A stretch of 64,000 bases of DNA from Lachnospiraceae bacterium (GCA_910574965.1 CAJTDB010000002.1:124001-188000), one strand, 5' to 3'. Shown: positions 25,620 through 35,710, counted from the first letter of the stretch. Made by a program: numbers and translations. Notes: generated from the sequence alone by a model not told the origin.

Positions 25620-26585
25620 CTACTCAATAGGAAACAATATTTTCTCGTATTCCGGTTTCCTCAGATCCTCTTTCTCTATATAATAAGAATCCAGCACTAC
25701 AGGTCCCCCATCGTCTCCTTCTAAGAACTGTACTGCTCTTTGTACACTGAAGTATCCTCTGCTGAATTCGTCGGCAACACAAATACCTGTAATCCATCCT
25801 TGATCCAACGCATTTAAGATCGAAAGCGTACTGCCGCGGCCGTAAAGCCCTCCTGCATGTACCGCCTGCGAGGAATCGTCCGCCAAAGCTTCTGCCACCT
25901 GGGTCAGAATATCTGCACTTCCGGCAAGAACAAACACATGTTCTCTCGAATATTCTTCCAAAAGCGCTGCGCACCCGCTCTCTTTGTCCGGCACCGCAGT
26001 CCGGCAGCGATGTCCTCCATTTCGCAGTACTCCCATGGCACCTTTTAGAAAATCACCGTTCTCTGCACCTGGCCCGCCGGATTCTGCCAGTACCAGTACC
26101 GGACAATCCGGCGGCATCTTTTGAAGCATCTGACCGGCAAGCTGTTCTCCCATCTTCCATTCATCTACGGTCACCATGCCTGCTGCCTTCTCTTCCCTGA
26201 TCTCTGTGCCAAGAAGCACTACCGGCACAGACACCTGACGGCTGGACAGTGCATCCGCCACCCGTTCCCCGCTGACAGGCGCCACGATCAGAATATCTGC
26301 ACCGTCCTGTTCCTCGCGGTTTAAAAGTTCCATCTGCTGACCGGCGTCAAGGCGCTCGTAAAGGGTGATAAAACGCACATCCGCATGAAGCTCCACCGCC
26401 GCCTGTTCCATACCCTTTTTGAAATTGCTGTAATTGTCGTCCCGGTCATCCTCAACAATCACTGATATTTGATAGACCTTTTTCTCCGGCTCACGAATAA
26501 TCAGATCCGTAGAACACATCAAAAAGAGCACTACTAAAAATACCATATAGAGAAATACAAGAAGCCCTCCGCGTTTTCCGATCAT
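25620..26585 (-). CDS. Membrane-anchored sugar-binding protein, likely sensor partner
   Basis: 321 residues with an uncleaved-looking N-terminal helix (GGLLVFLYMVFLVVLFLM) and a type 1 periplasmic-binding fold outside: ISVIVEDDRDDNYSNFKKGM, DILIVAPVSGERVADAL, VTVDEWKMGEQLAGQML. It overlaps the histidine kinase stop by four bases. In Clostridium beijerinckii the anchored binding protein XylFII passes a sugar signal to its kinase LytS; the same role is proposed here by analogy. The ligand is probably a hexose given the neighbouring mgl genes. Confidence 0.8.
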   Translation of the reverse strand: MIGKRGGLLVFLYMVFLVVLFLMCSTDLIIREPEKKVYQISVIVEDDRDDNYSNFKKGMEQAAVELHADVRFITLYERLDAGQQMELLNREEQDGADILIVAPVSGERVADALSSRQVSVPVVLLGTEIREEKAAGMVTVDEWKMGEQLAGQMLQKMPPDCPVLVLAESGGPGAENGDFLKGAMGVLRNGGHRCRTAVPDKESGCAALLEEYSREHVFVLAGSADILTQVAEALADDSSQAVHAGGLYGRGSTLSILNALDQGWITGICVADEFSRGYFSVQRAVQFLEGDDGGPVVLDSYYIEKEDLRKPEYEKILFPIE

Positions 26586-28372
26586 AACTGCTCCTTTTCC
26601 ATCGTCTCTGTATAGGGTTTTGCCGGAAGACGGATGCGGATCAGAGTCCCTTCATCCGGTTCCGACTCAATCACAAGACCATAGGCCTCTCCAAAATACA
26701 GTTGGATCCGTTCGTTTACATTTTTTACGCCGATACCGGAACCCCGGCGGGAGGAAATGTGCGGATGATCGCTCAGCAGACTTTCCGCCTGTTCCTGCGT
26801 CATTCCAAGACCATTGTCGCGGATCAGAAGCCACAAATCCTCCTTCTCCCTTTGAGCCTGTATCTGGATCTCCCCGTCTCCGTCCATAAACTCCATGCCG
26901 TGATAGACTGCATTTTCCACCAGCGGCTGCAGTGTCAGCTTCAGGCAGGCCAGATCAAGCACTTCATCTTCCGCCTGAATGGTATAAGTAAACTTATTTT
27001 TAAACCGCATCTGCTGAATCATCAGATAGTTGCGCACATGTTCCAGTTCATCCCGCACCGGAATGATGCTCTTTCCTCTGCTCAGACTGATGCGGAAGAA
27101 ACGGGCCAGCGCCGTCACCACCCTGACCGCTTCCTGCTTCTGCTCATTCTCGATCATCCAGACGATGATGTCCAGTGTATTATAGAGAAAATGCGGATTG
27201 ATCTGGGACTGAAGCATATCAAACTCACTCTTTCGCTTTGATTCGTGCTCCGATACAATATCCTGCATCAAAATCTTGATCCGCTTTGCCATATCCCCGA
27301 TGGAACGGCCCAGATGGCGGATCTCATAAGAACCGCCCATATACACTTCTGTATCCAGCTCTCCCGCTTCTATGGCATTGACCGAGCGCTCCAGCCTCTG
27401 AATCGGGTTTGTGATGCGGGAAGAAATAAATGCATTTATCAGCACCAGCGCCAGCAGAAACGACGCCGCCACAAATACCACAAACAGACGCATCTTCAGA
27501 TCGCTGAGCGGAAGACCTTTTTCCGGCGTGACTCCTACAAGCTTCCAGCCCGTATATCCTACGGACTTCACACTGATATTCCGGCTTTCGCCGTCGTAAA
27601 TCTCCAGATAGCTGCCGTCTTTGTAGTTCACAGCAGCCGCAATATTTTCTTTTAGCTGCCCCGTCTCAATTAACTGCATCTTCGGATGATAGATCAGTTC
27701 GCCGCCGCTGCCGATCATATAGAGATAGCCCTGATTTCCAAGGGTAATATCCTCCAGAATCTGCTGCAGACTGCTGTAGCGAATATCAATAAGCAGAATT
27801 CCCTGATCTGCGGATGTACCGTGGGTAATCTCCACAGCACGGGTCAGCGTGATGACCCAGCGATACTGCTGCTCATTATTGTCGAAAATATACTGTACAT
27901 GGGGTGTCGTAAAATGCAGATTGTCTGTCCGTTTCAAAGCGCTTCCAAACCATTCTTCTTCTGTCACATCCAGATCCGTTTTCAGGCGCGCAGCAGGCAC
28001 CGCCTCTAAAAGCTCTCCTTCCTTGGACAAAAGAGCAATGTTGGCGATACTGTCTTTGTTATTGTCATACAGCAATGTAATCTGGCTGTTGATGGAGCCT
28101 GCTGACAAATCGGCATTTTTAATCACTCCGTAATACAGACTGTCGGACAGCTTCATGATCGTCCGCAAATAGGAATCCACAGACCGGTTCACCTGACCCA
28201 ACACCGCCTGGCTCTCCTCCTGTGTCATAACTGACAACTGATGAGACATCTGCATATAGAGCGCTTCTCCGCTCAGCAGCATAACCACCAGCGCACTGAT
28301 GGTAAAATAAAGAAAGATCGTATACCGGATGCTGATATTTTTCCAGAAACCCCTCCGCCTGGTTCTCTTCAT
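26582..28372 (-). CDS. YesM-type sensor histidine kinase
   Basis: Membrane sensor with two helices (about residues 18-38 and 280-305) enclosing a large extracytoplasmic Cache-like domain, then HAMP (ISSRITNPIQRLERS), His_kinase domain with QSQINPHFLYNTLDI, and an ATPase domain with N-box VENAVYHGM, RDNGLGM and SGIGVKNVNERI. 596 residues from ATG 28372, one base after the regulator stop. Pairs with the downstream response regulator in the same operon. Confidence 0.92.
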   Translation of the reverse strand: MKRTRRRGFWKNISIRYTIFLYFTISALVVMLLSGEALYMQMSHQLSVMTQEESQAVLGQVNRSVDSYLRTIMKLSDSLYYGVIKNADLSAGSINSQITLLYDNNKDSIANIALLSKEGELLEAVPAARLKTDLDVTEEEWFGSALKRTDNLHFTTPHVQYIFDNNEQQYRWVITLTRAVEITHGTSADQGILLIDIRYSSLQQILEDITLGNQGYLYMIGSGGELIYHPKMQLIETGQLKENIAAAVNYKDGSYLEIYDGESRNISVKSVGYTGWKLVGVTPEKGLPLSDLKMRLFVVFVAASFLLALVLINAFISSRITNPIQRLERSVNAIEAGELDTEVYMGGSYEIRHLGRSIGDMAKRIKILMQDIVSEHESKRKSEFDMLQSQINPHFLYNTLDIIVWMIENEQKQEAVRVVTALARFFRISLSRGKSIIPVRDELEHVRNYLMIQQMRFKNKFTYTIQAEDEVLDLACLKLTLQPLVENAVYHGMEFMDGDGEIQIQAQREKEDLWLLIRDNGLGMTQEQAESLLSDHPHISSRRGSGIGVKNVNERIQLYFGEAYGLVIESEPDEGTLIRIRLPAKPYTETMEKEQL

Positions 28373-28373
28373 G

Positions 28374-29984
28374 TTACTGATTCCCTCTGTATTTGGTTGG
28401 GGACACTCCGTATCGTTTTTTAAATACATAACTGAAATAATTCTGTTCCTGATAGCCTACTTTCTGCGCGATTTTATAGGTCTTGTCATCGGTTTCCTTC
28501 AGAAGCTCCACCGCTTTTTCCAGACGTACTTCCGTTAAATAGTTCACATAACTCTGTCCTGTTTCTTTTTTAAACACTGTGGAGAAATAGGCCGGACTCA
28601 TATGAAGATGTTTGCAGAGCGTATCTACCGAAAGCTCCGGATCGGAATAGTTCTCCTGAATATATGCTTTTGCCTCCCGAATTACTTTCCTTGTCGTATT
28701 GTCCCGTTCCTGGTTCAAAGCTTCGTTCATACGGCAGGCCACGGGAATCATTCCTTCTGCAAAGTTCTCCTTCTGGCAGATTCCTTTTACAATATCCCCA
28801 TAGCGCTCCTCAGAACCAAACATCTCTCCCATGTTCAGGTCATACTGCTGCATCATCCGTATGAGACAGTTGACAATGGAAAGCATATAGACCTGATACT
28901 GGCTGGCGTGTACTTTTGCATCATTCATGCAGTCCGACAGTTCTAAGAACACACATTCGATCTGCTTTTGAGGGCCGAACTTAACCGCCGTCGTAAGTTT
29001 CGTCTCACTCTTGGCATCCAACTGCAGCTTCCCCCGGCTCACCGGCTCCACATCATTAATATAAATCGTTCTGCCCTTGCCTACGATCGCCCGGTATCCG
29101 AGAGCGTCCACCGCAGCCTCATAGGAACGGCCAATGTCCTGCAGCGCATCGCAGCTATGGCCCACCCCTGCCGTAATCTCCACTTCCAGCACCCGTCTGC
29201 TCTTCTTGCAGATATCATTTAACAAATTAATCAGTCCTGTTTCCGATCCGCCTTTATCCACCGCCAGGATTACCGCTATACCGTCCGTGGAGTGAAAAAC
29301 AGCAGACCTGCAGTAATGCTTTAAATGATCCTCTATCAGTCTTCGAACTGAGATGGGAATCAGTTCCTGATGCAAAGAGAGTACCTGCTCTTCTGTTCGT
29401 TCCACATGCTCCACATGAATCACCGCCGCAATCCACCGGCAGGCGTCCAGAATATCAATACCGTATTCTGCAAATTTCGGCCCTGCACCGGACACATCCA
29501 TGGTGCGGCTTACCAGGTCATTCAAAAACTGTTCCCGCAAAATCGGAAGACTGCCCAGATAGCTCTCCCGCAAAGTCGTAATATTGCGGCGCTGTTCTAT
29601 CTCTTCATCCAGACTGACCCGGACCCGGTTCAGAATCTCTTCCAGCTCCTGGCCATTGACCGGCTTTAAAATATATTCGGTCACATGAAGTTTGATTGCC
29701 TGTTTGGCATACTCAAAATCATCATAACCGGAAAAAATAAGAATTTTAATAAACGGATACTGTTCCCGGATCCGGGCAATCAGCGTCAGCCCGTCCATAT
29801 AGGGCATACGGATATCTGTCATAACCACATCCGGCTCCAACTGCTCCAGTTTCTCCAGGGCGTCTTCTCCGTTGCCCGCATCCCCCACTACGGTAAAGCC
29901 GAGCCGCTCCCAGTCCATCTTGCGGATCATAGCTTTTCGGACTTCCTCTTCATCGTCCACCAGCATCATACGGTATAAACCCAT
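28374..29984 (-). CDS. YesN-type AraC-family response regulator
   Basis: 536 residues: receiver domain (1-120; DDEEEV acidic pocket, phospho-acceptor Asp in VVMTDIRMPYMDG, Lys in ILKPVNG), a long middle region, and a C-terminal AraC DNA-binding domain with LSVDTLCKHLHMSPAYFSTVFKK and YKIAQKVGYQEQNYFSYVFKKRYGVSPTKYR. First gene of the sensor operon (regulator, kinase, two binding proteins); it probably activates mglBAC and possibly itself. Target sites were not recognised. Confidence 0.92.
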   Translation of the reverse strand: MGLYRMMLVDDEEEVRKAMIRKMDWERLGFTVVGDAGNGEDALEKLEQLEPDVVMTDIRMPYMDGLTLIARIREQYPFIKILIFSGYDDFEYAKQAIKLHVTEYILKPVNGQELEEILNRVRVSLDEEIEQRRNITTLRESYLGSLPILREQFLNDLVSRTMDVSGAGPKFAEYGIDILDACRWIAAVIHVEHVERTEEQVLSLHQELIPISVRRLIEDHLKHYCRSAVFHSTDGIAVILAVDKGGSETGLINLLNDICKKSRRVLEVEITAGVGHSCDALQDIGRSYEAAVDALGYRAIVGKGRTIYINDVEPVSRGKLQLDAKSETKLTTAVKFGPQKQIECVFLELSDCMNDAKVHASQYQVYMLSIVNCLIRMMQQYDLNMGEMFGSEERYGDIVKGICQKENFAEGMIPVACRMNEALNQERDNTTRKVIREAKAYIQENYSDPELSVDTLCKHLHMSPAYFSTVFKKETGQSYVNYLTEVRLEKAVELLKETDDKTYKIAQKVGYQEQNYFSYVFKKRYGVSPTKYRGNQ

Positions 29985-30177
29985 TCCCCTGTCTCCTCTC
30001 TGCTGTCCGGCTTCTGGACGAACAGCATTTCATTCAGAAAACTCCCCTGCCCCAATAGAACAAACGGGACCGCTCCGGAACATATCCTGCCCTCATGTCC
30101 ATAAAGCCCCGCTCTGCGGGCGCACCGTTCATGAAGGCCCGAATGCATTCTGCAGCGGCCCCTTCTTTAATTTCCGT

Positions 30178-31206
30178 TTATAGGATCTCTTTGATCCATC
30201 CTTCCGGCGCTTTGATCCGCCCCATCTGAATTCCTGTCAGGGTATCATAGAGCTTCTTCGTCACCGGACCCATATCTTCCATACCGCTTGGCAGGCAAAT
30301 CTCTTCTCCATGATCTACGATCTTTCCTACCGGAGAAATGACCGCTGCCGTTCCGCATAAACCGCACTCGGCAAAGTCTTTCAGCTCATCCTTTCTTACC
30401 GGACGTTCTTCTACTTCCATTCCCAGGTAATCTTTTGCCACGACCATGAGCGAACGGCGGGTGACGGACGGAAGGATGCTGCCTGACTTTGGTGTCACAA
30501 ACTTTCCATCCTTCGTAATGAATACAAAATTGGCTCCGCCGGTCTCCTCCACATAAGTTCTCGTTCCCGGATCCAAATACAGGTTCTCGTCAAACCCCTG
30601 CTGATGCGCATCTACAATGTTGTAAAGGCTCATGGCATAATTCAGCCCGGCCTTAATGTCTCCGGTTCCATGAGGTGCTGCGCGGTCCACATCCGATACG
30701 CGGATGGTGATCGGTTTTGCTCCGCCTTTAAAATACGGTCCCACCGGCGTCGTAAAGATACGGAACTGGTATTCGGTAGCCGGCTTTACGCCGATAATCG
30801 AATCAATCCCAAACATAAACGGACGGATATACAGCGTTGCTCCGCTTCCAAAAGGCGGCACATAAGCCCTGTTGGCTTTCACGGTCTCCACAACCGCTTC
30901 CACAAAACGATCCTCCGGAAATACGGGCATCTGCAGTCTTCTGGCAGAATCCGCCATACGCTTTGCATTCAGATCCGGCCGGAAAGTCACGATCCTTCCG
31001 TCCTCTGTGGTATAAGCTTTGATTCCCTCAAAACAGGTCTGCGCATACTGCAGGACACAGGCACATTCGCTCATGGTGATCGTCGGATCGTCTACCAGAC
31101 CTCCTTCGTCCCATGCCCCGTCCTTATAATTGGCAACAAATCTCTTGTCTGTCTGCATATAGCTGAATCCGAGATTGCCCCAGTCAATGTTCTTTTTCTC
31201 CATCAT
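30178..31206 (-). CDS. ilvE: Branched-chain amino acid aminotransferase
   Basis: PLP enzyme that interconverts branched-chain amino acids and 2-oxo acids. 342 residues of the class IV aminotransferase fold: YAQTCFEGIKAY, the PLP-lysine region GTGDIKAGLNYAMS, ETGGANFVFI, and GTAAVISPVG for the phosphate cup. Length matches type-II IlvE. It is a single-gene unit with a strong promoter; the interval after it (29985-30177) holds an imperfect GC stem (gccccgc/gcggg, about 30104-30119) of doubtful terminator value. Confidence 0.95.
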   Translation of the reverse strand: MMEKKNIDWGNLGFSYMQTDKRFVANYKDGAWDEGGLVDDPTITMSECACVLQYAQTCFEGIKAYTTEDGRIVTFRPDLNAKRMADSARRLQMPVFPEDRFVEAVVETVKANRAYVPPFGSGATLYIRPFMFGIDSIIGVKPATEYQFRIFTTPVGPYFKGGAKPITIRVSDVDRAAPHGTGDIKAGLNYAMSLYNIVDAHQQGFDENLYLDPGTRTYVEETGGANFVFITKDGKFVTPKSGSILPSVTRRSLMVVAKDYLGMEVEERPVRKDELKDFAECGLCGTAAVISPVGKIVDHGEEICLPSGMEDMGPVTKKLYDTLTGIQMGRIKAPEGWIKEIL

Positions 31207-31266
31207 GCTTGCTTCCTTTCTTCCGTATCCTAAAATGATGTCTGCGGCGACTTTTTCATTTTATCC

Positions 31267-31295
31267 ATCATACGCCTTTCAGAAATACATGTCAA
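31267..31295 (-). promoter_or_regulatory. Sigma-A promoter of ilvE
   Basis: Minus-strand TTGACA (31295-31290), 17-bp spacer, TATGAT (31272-31267). Leader about 55 bases, with no T-box or leader-peptide attenuator visible. Confidence 0.75.
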
Positions 31296-31313
31296 GACAG
31301 AGCGGAACATGTC

Positions 31314-32423
31314 TTATACATATGCCTTCACCACTGCCTGCATCTGCTCCCATTTATCTTCCATATCTTTTACCATGCAGAACTGGGTCCTGCAGCGGTC
31401 CAGATTGTGATTCGGACGGTGAATCTTAAAATAATGATCCCCCTCTAAATGATCGGTCAAAAAACGCATACCGCACTCCAGCGTCATAAGCTTTGCACCC
31501 ATGGGCAAAAGTTCGATCTCTTTTTTCGTCAGAGAGCCTTCACAGCCCTCTACAAAGCCTTTCGTATACAGGGCGAAAAGCTCCAGATCGCAGGAAATCT
31601 TTGACAGATCCTGTTCGTCCTCGGCCCCTGTATTGGCGCCGAAGCGAATAGAGTCCCCATAATCATACAGCGCCGATCCCGGCATGACCGTATCCAGATC
31701 AATCACGCAGATTCCCTTCCGCGTCTTATGGTCCAGCATAATATTGTTTAATTTTGTATCATTATGCGTAACTCTAAGCGGTATTTCACCGGACGCCAGC
31801 AAATCGCAAAGTACACGGCAGTCCGCTTCCCGGTCCAGCACAAAGCGAATTTCCTCCTCCACTTCCCCGGCACGTTTCAGAGGATCTGCTTCTGCGGCCT
31901 TCTTGAACTTGTCCAGACGGTCGATGGTATTGTGAAAATTCGGTATGGTTTCATGAAGGCTTTCCGCCGGATAATCAGACAGAAGTTTCTGAAAATGTCC
32001 GAATGCCACTGCACTCTCATAAAAATCCTCCGGGCGCTCCACCACATCATAGCTGTCGGCATCTTCCACAAACCGATACATCCGCCAGAAGGTACCGTCT
32101 TCCAGCCGGCAGAAGGCACCGCCTTCTTTGGCCGCAATTACGTTCAGAGCCTCCCGTTTGGGATCGCCGCCGTGTTCCGTGATCTTTTTCTGCAGAAAAG
32201 TCGTCACGCCTACGATATTCTCCATCAGGCCCTCCGGATCTTTGAATACTTCATGATTCATTCTCTGAAGAATATACCGAAGTTTCTCTTTTGATGCCTC
32301 GTGGCAGGTCAGAAGAAAGGTATCATTAATATGTCCGTTTCCATGGGGTTCAATACTTATCATTTCCCCTTCTGTATCAAATCTCCCTGCAATCTGAAAT
32401 AACTCTGCTTTTTCTCTGCTCAT
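31314..32423 (-). CDS. NahK-like N-acetylhexosamine 1-kinase
   Basis: Phosphotransferase (APH fold) of 369 residues with the kinase motifs LRVTHNDTKLNNIML (catalytic loop) and GICVIDLDTVMPGSALYDYGD (metal-binding DxD region). The N-terminus (GHINDTFLL) and overall pattern fit NahK/LnpB, which phosphorylates GlcNAc/GalNAc at C1 after lacto-N-biose phosphorolysis in bifidobacteria. It ends the importer operon of a GH112 locus, which strongly supports that role over antibiotic phosphorylation. AGGAGG sits just before the ATG. Confidence 0.87.
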   Translation of the reverse strand: MSREKAELFQIAGRFDTEGEMISIEPHGNGHINDTFLLTCHEASKEKLRYILQRMNHEVFKDPEGLMENIVGVTTFLQKKITEHGGDPKREALNVIAAKEGGAFCRLEDGTFWRMYRFVEDADSYDVVERPEDFYESAVAFGHFQKLLSDYPAESLHETIPNFHNTIDRLDKFKKAAEADPLKRAGEVEEEIRFVLDREADCRVLCDLLASGEIPLRVTHNDTKLNNIMLDHKTRKGICVIDLDTVMPGSALYDYGDSIRFGANTGAEDEQDLSKISCDLELFALYTKGFVEGCEGSLTKKEIELLPMGAKLMTLECGMRFLTDHLEGDHYFKIHRPNHNLDRCRTQFCMVKDMEDKWEQMQAVVKAYV

Positions 32424-32431
32424 AGCGCCTC

Positions 32432-33313
32432 CTAACCTTTCACTCCGCCGCCTGTTACGCCGGCGATGATCTTCTCTGACAGGAAAATATACAGGATAAA
32501 TGTAGGCAGAAATACAATGACTACGGCCGCAAACATCCCCGCATAATCTCCGGTATACCTCATGGAATTGATCATTCCGTACAATCCGATGGCGACGGAT
32601 TTTACCTTGTCGGAATTCGCAAAGATCAGAGACATAAAGTACTCATTCCATACATTGATAAAGTTGAATATGGTCACAGTGATAATTCCAGGCTGTGCCA
32701 TAGGCAGCATAATCTTCCAGAACGTCTTCATAGGCGGACAGCCGTCAATAGCAGCAGCCTCTTCAAAGGATCGGGAAAGATTGCTGAAGAAAGTCAAAAG
32801 GAAGATCGTCGTATATGGCACGTTGATGCCCACATACAGGAAGATCAGCGCCGCCCGGTTGGCCAGTGACACATTCAGGATATTCCACCCCGCCACCAGT
32901 CCGAACAGCGGAAGCACGATCATTGTGGCCGGAACGCCCATGGCCGCCACAAAGCCATTCTGAATCAGCTTATTTCCCAGAAAAGTAAAACGGGAAAGCA
33001 CATACGCCGCCGGTGCACAGATCAGTATCAGAAGCGCACAGGATATGGACGCGTAGGCAAGGGAGTTCATGAAAAACACCGAGACATTGGAAGCGTTCCA
33101 CGCCTTTGCATAATTTTCCAGATGAATGCCGCTCTCAAACTGAAAGACCGTACCCGAAAAGATTTCTTTAGAAGTAGAGAAGCTGGCTCCTACGACCCAT
33201 CCCAGCAGGATAAAGGTAAACAGTACCCACAAGGTCAATATTATATAACCGGGCGCCAGACGAAGTTCTCTGTGCCAGTTCACCCGTTCACGCACTTTTT
33301 TTTCTTTTGCCAT
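32432..33313 (-). CDS. Sugar ABC transporter permease (MalG type), LNB/GNB locus
   Basis: 293-residue CUT1 permease with six helices, an N-terminal basic segment, and the EAA loop EEAAAIDGCPPMKTFWKIMLP. It lies eight bases before the kinase gene and 15 after the partner permease. Substrate lacto-N-biose/galacto-N-biose is inferred from the locus. Confidence 0.9.
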   Translation of the reverse strand: MAKEKKVRERVNWHRELRLAPGYIILTLWVLFTFILLGWVVGASFSTSKEIFSGTVFQFESGIHLENYAKAWNASNVSVFFMNSLAYASISCALLILICAPAAYVLSRFTFLGNKLIQNGFVAAMGVPATMIVLPLFGLVAGWNILNVSLANRAALIFLYVGINVPYTTIFLLTFFSNLSRSFEEAAAIDGCPPMKTFWKIMLPMAQPGIITVTIFNFINVWNEYFMSLIFANSDKVKSVAIGLYGMINSMRYTGDYAGMFAAVVIVFLPTFILYIFLSEKIIAGVTGGGVKG

Positions 33314-33328
33314 CCTTACTCCCTCCTT

Positions 33329-34234
33329 TTAAAATTCAATATCATCATCCCGGAACACCTTGTTGCAGACGACGAAAATCAGCACCACGCAGACGCTCAA
33401 AAGCACGCCTACTGCCGCCCCGATGCCGGCATTTCGCTCAGTCATACTGTTTCCTGCACCAAAGATATTCTGATACATATAGACTACCGGTGTAATTGTC
33501 TGCGTATTGGAGACTACCATGGAGAACAACTGTGACCACAGGAAAAATCCGGCAGAGCTGATACTCCACATGGTAATGTTGGTCTTTGTAACTCCCTTTA
33601 AAAGCGGAAGCGTAATATAACGAAACTGCTGTATTTTGTTGGCTCCGTCCAGTGTGGCTGCTTCATAATAATCGGCTCCGATGCGCTCAATGCCGCTGGC
33701 AAAGATGAGCATATGATATCCGACCATACCGAAGCAGTAAGCGACCAGAAGCGCAATAAACAAATGGGACGGATCAAGCCATTGAAACTTTGCCAGCCAT
33801 TGCCAGTGAAGCATCTCTCCAATGGTTTTAAAAAGACCAAACTTTGGACTGAACACATACTGCAGCCACATGGTTGCCAGTGCCACGGCACTCACCACGT
33901 TAGGCATGTAAATAATGGCCCGGAAGGCGCTCTTAAAGCGGATACCGCTGGTCAGAATAGCCGCAAAGAGAAGCGCAAGCCCCATAACAATAATCCCGCC
34001 AAAGAACCAGATGCGGAAAATGTTCCACATGGATATGCGGAACAGCTCCGTGTTGAATAATTTTATGTAGTTGGCCAGTCCGGAAAACTGCCATTTGGAT
34101 ACGGCATCTGTCACGCCTTCGATTTTGAAAAAGCTCATGGCAACGGTCCGGACAATCGGATACAGGAAGATGATGGCAAACATAATGACCGCCGGCGCAA
34201 GAAATACCACGATCATGGTTTTATTCTTTTTCAA
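33329..34234 (-). CDS. Sugar ABC transporter permease (MalF type), LNB/GNB locus
   Basis: 301-residue CUT1 permease: N-terminal helix VVFLAPAVIMFAIIFLYPIV, FRAIIYMPNVVSAVALATMW, and EAA loop YEAATLDGANKIQQFRYITLP. No ATP-binding gene lies in this operon, so the importer probably uses a shared MsmK-type ATPase encoded elsewhere, as CUT1 systems of Firmicutes often do. Confidence 0.9.
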   Translation of the reverse strand: MKKNKTMIVVFLAPAVIMFAIIFLYPIVRTVAMSFFKIEGVTDAVSKWQFSGLANYIKLFNTELFRISMWNIFRIWFFGGIIVMGLALLFAAILTSGIRFKSAFRAIIYMPNVVSAVALATMWLQYVFSPKFGLFKTIGEMLHWQWLAKFQWLDPSHLFIALLVAYCFGMVGYHMLIFASGIERIGADYYEAATLDGANKIQQFRYITLPLLKGVTKTNITMWSISSAGFFLWSQLFSMVVSNTQTITPVVYMYQNIFGAGNSMTERNAGIGAAVGVLLSVCVVLIFVVCNKVFRDDDIEF

Positions 34235-34375
34235 TCCAGTAACCCCCTCTCTCGGAAACAGAAAATCTTCCGTTTAACAAATATGGCAGCACCGCCAAAC
34301 ACGATGCCGCCACAATCTTCTCATGCTTATCCGTGCAGATTTCTATGCACTTTTATATCTGTTTTCAGGCAGGTT

Positions 34376-35710
34376 TTAGTTTCCTGCTGCCTTCAGCGCA
34401 TCTACGAATCCCTGCGCATCCAGAGAACCGCCGCAGAGCTTTGTGAAGTTCTCAATGATGATCGGAGTCATATCTGCATTTGCCTCAGCACCTGCAGCCC
34501 ACGGATAACGGGTCTGCATACTGTCCATAACCGGCTTCACGTTGGTCAGAAGTGCCGGCCACTCAGTATTGCTGGAATCAGCCGGGATACCTACCGACAT
34601 CTCAGAGAGAAGCGCATCTGCTTCGCCCTTGGTCAGATAAGTAATTAACTGGAATGCCTGCTCTGCCTTCGTGGATTTTGCATTGATGGCAAATACCTGC
34701 GCACCATAGTTGGAAGCCTCAATTCCGTCTGTTCCGCCGTCCACTGCCGGATAGCTGAAGCAGCCCCATTTGAAGTCTTCGCCTGCAATATCTTTTACCT
34801 CGTTGGGCAGCCAGGAACCGTTCAGATACATAGCCGCTGTTCCCATAGCAAGCTCCGTATTCTGTCCTGCCGGCCACTGATTGCTCTCGATGGTATCAGA
34901 GAAATATCCTTTGCTTGCCAGCTCTTCATAAGCCTGCGCGGTCTTCAGCACTGCTTCGTTGTCCCAGTCACCATTCTTTACGACTTCTTCTGTTGCCGGC
35001 TCTCCGATCAGACGGCTCATATGATATCCGAACAAGCTTGCAATGTATGCGTTGTCATTGGTGATTGGCGTATAGCCTGCATCTTTGATCTTCTGGCAGG
35101 TATCCAAAAACTCGTCCCAAGTTTCCGGAACTTTCGTCACGCCTGCTTCCTCAAAGATATCCATATTGTAGAAATAAGCAAACACATTGGGCTGATAAGG
35201 AATGGACTTCAGCGTACCGCCGCCGACTTCGCGGCATGCAGCCATCAGGCCCGCATTGGCCGTCGCCTCATAGTCATTGGCTTTTGCCAGCTCTTCCAAA
35301 TCCAGAAGATAATTGCCCCAGGTAGTGTTCACACGGTCGATATCCTCATCAAACAGGTCAATGTTGGTTCCTGCATCCAGTGCCGGCTGCAGTCCTTCAC
35401 GGATACCCGTACGTCCTTTAAACTGTACGTCTACCGCAATTCCGGTCTCTGCGGTAAAAGCTTCAATGGACTTGCTAAGTGCCTGTGCCTGCGGTTCTGC
35501 CGCATCCCACATGGACCAGTATACCAGTCCGTCTCCGGTTGCCTCTGCCGCAGGTGTTTCTGTACTTGCATCCGCATCTGCCGCCGGAGCCTCGGTTTCT
35601 GCTCCGTCTGCCGCCGGTGTCGTGTCATTCGAGGAACCGCCGCCGCAGCCTGCAAGCATAGCTGTCGTCATAGCCGCACACAGAAGCACACCCAACATCT
35701 TCTTTTTCAT
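34376..35710 (-). CDS. Sugar-binding lipoprotein of the LNB/GNB importer
   Basis: Family-1 solute-binding protein of 444 residues: lipoprotein signal ending TAMLAGCGGG, Ala/Glu/Thr-rich linker, then a type 2 binding fold with WSMWDAAEPQAQALSKSIEAF, GTNIDLFDEDIDR and MYLNGSWLPNEV. First gene of the importer operon, divergent from the AraC regulator. Placement beside NahK and GH112 genes points to lacto-N-biose or galacto-N-biose as ligand, by analogy with the bifidobacterial GL-BP. A 141-base gap with small stems separates it from the permease genes. Confidence 0.87.
   Translation of the reverse strand: MKKKMLGVLLCAAMTTAMLAGCGGGSSNDTTPAADGAETEAPAADADASTETPAAEATGDGLVYWSMWDAAEPQAQALSKSIEAFTAETGIAVDVQFKGRTGIREGLQPALDAGTNIDLFDEDIDRVNTTWGNYLLDLEELAKANDYEATANAGLMAACREVGGGTLKSIPYQPNVFAYFYNMDIFEEAGVTKVPETWDEFLDTCQKIKDAGYTPITNDNAYIASLFGYHMSRLIGEPATEEVVKNGDWDNEAVLKTAQAYEELASKGYFSDTIESNQWPAGQNTELAMGTAAMYLNGSWLPNEVKDIAGEDFKWGCFSYPAVDGGTDGIEASNYGAQVFAINAKSTKAEQAFQLITYLTKGEADALLSEMSVGIPADSSNTEWPALLTNVKPVMDSMQTRYPWAAGAEANADMTPIIIENFTKLCGGSLDAQGFVDALKAAGN

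Noticed and set aside
31207-31266. Leader peptide for ilvE attenuation
   Set aside because: A 12-codon frame exists but has no branched-chain codons and no ribosome site.
31314-32423. Aminoglycoside phosphotransferase (resistance) call
   Set aside because: The APH fold is shared, but the locus (GH112, sugar importer) and N-terminal pattern fit NahK much better.
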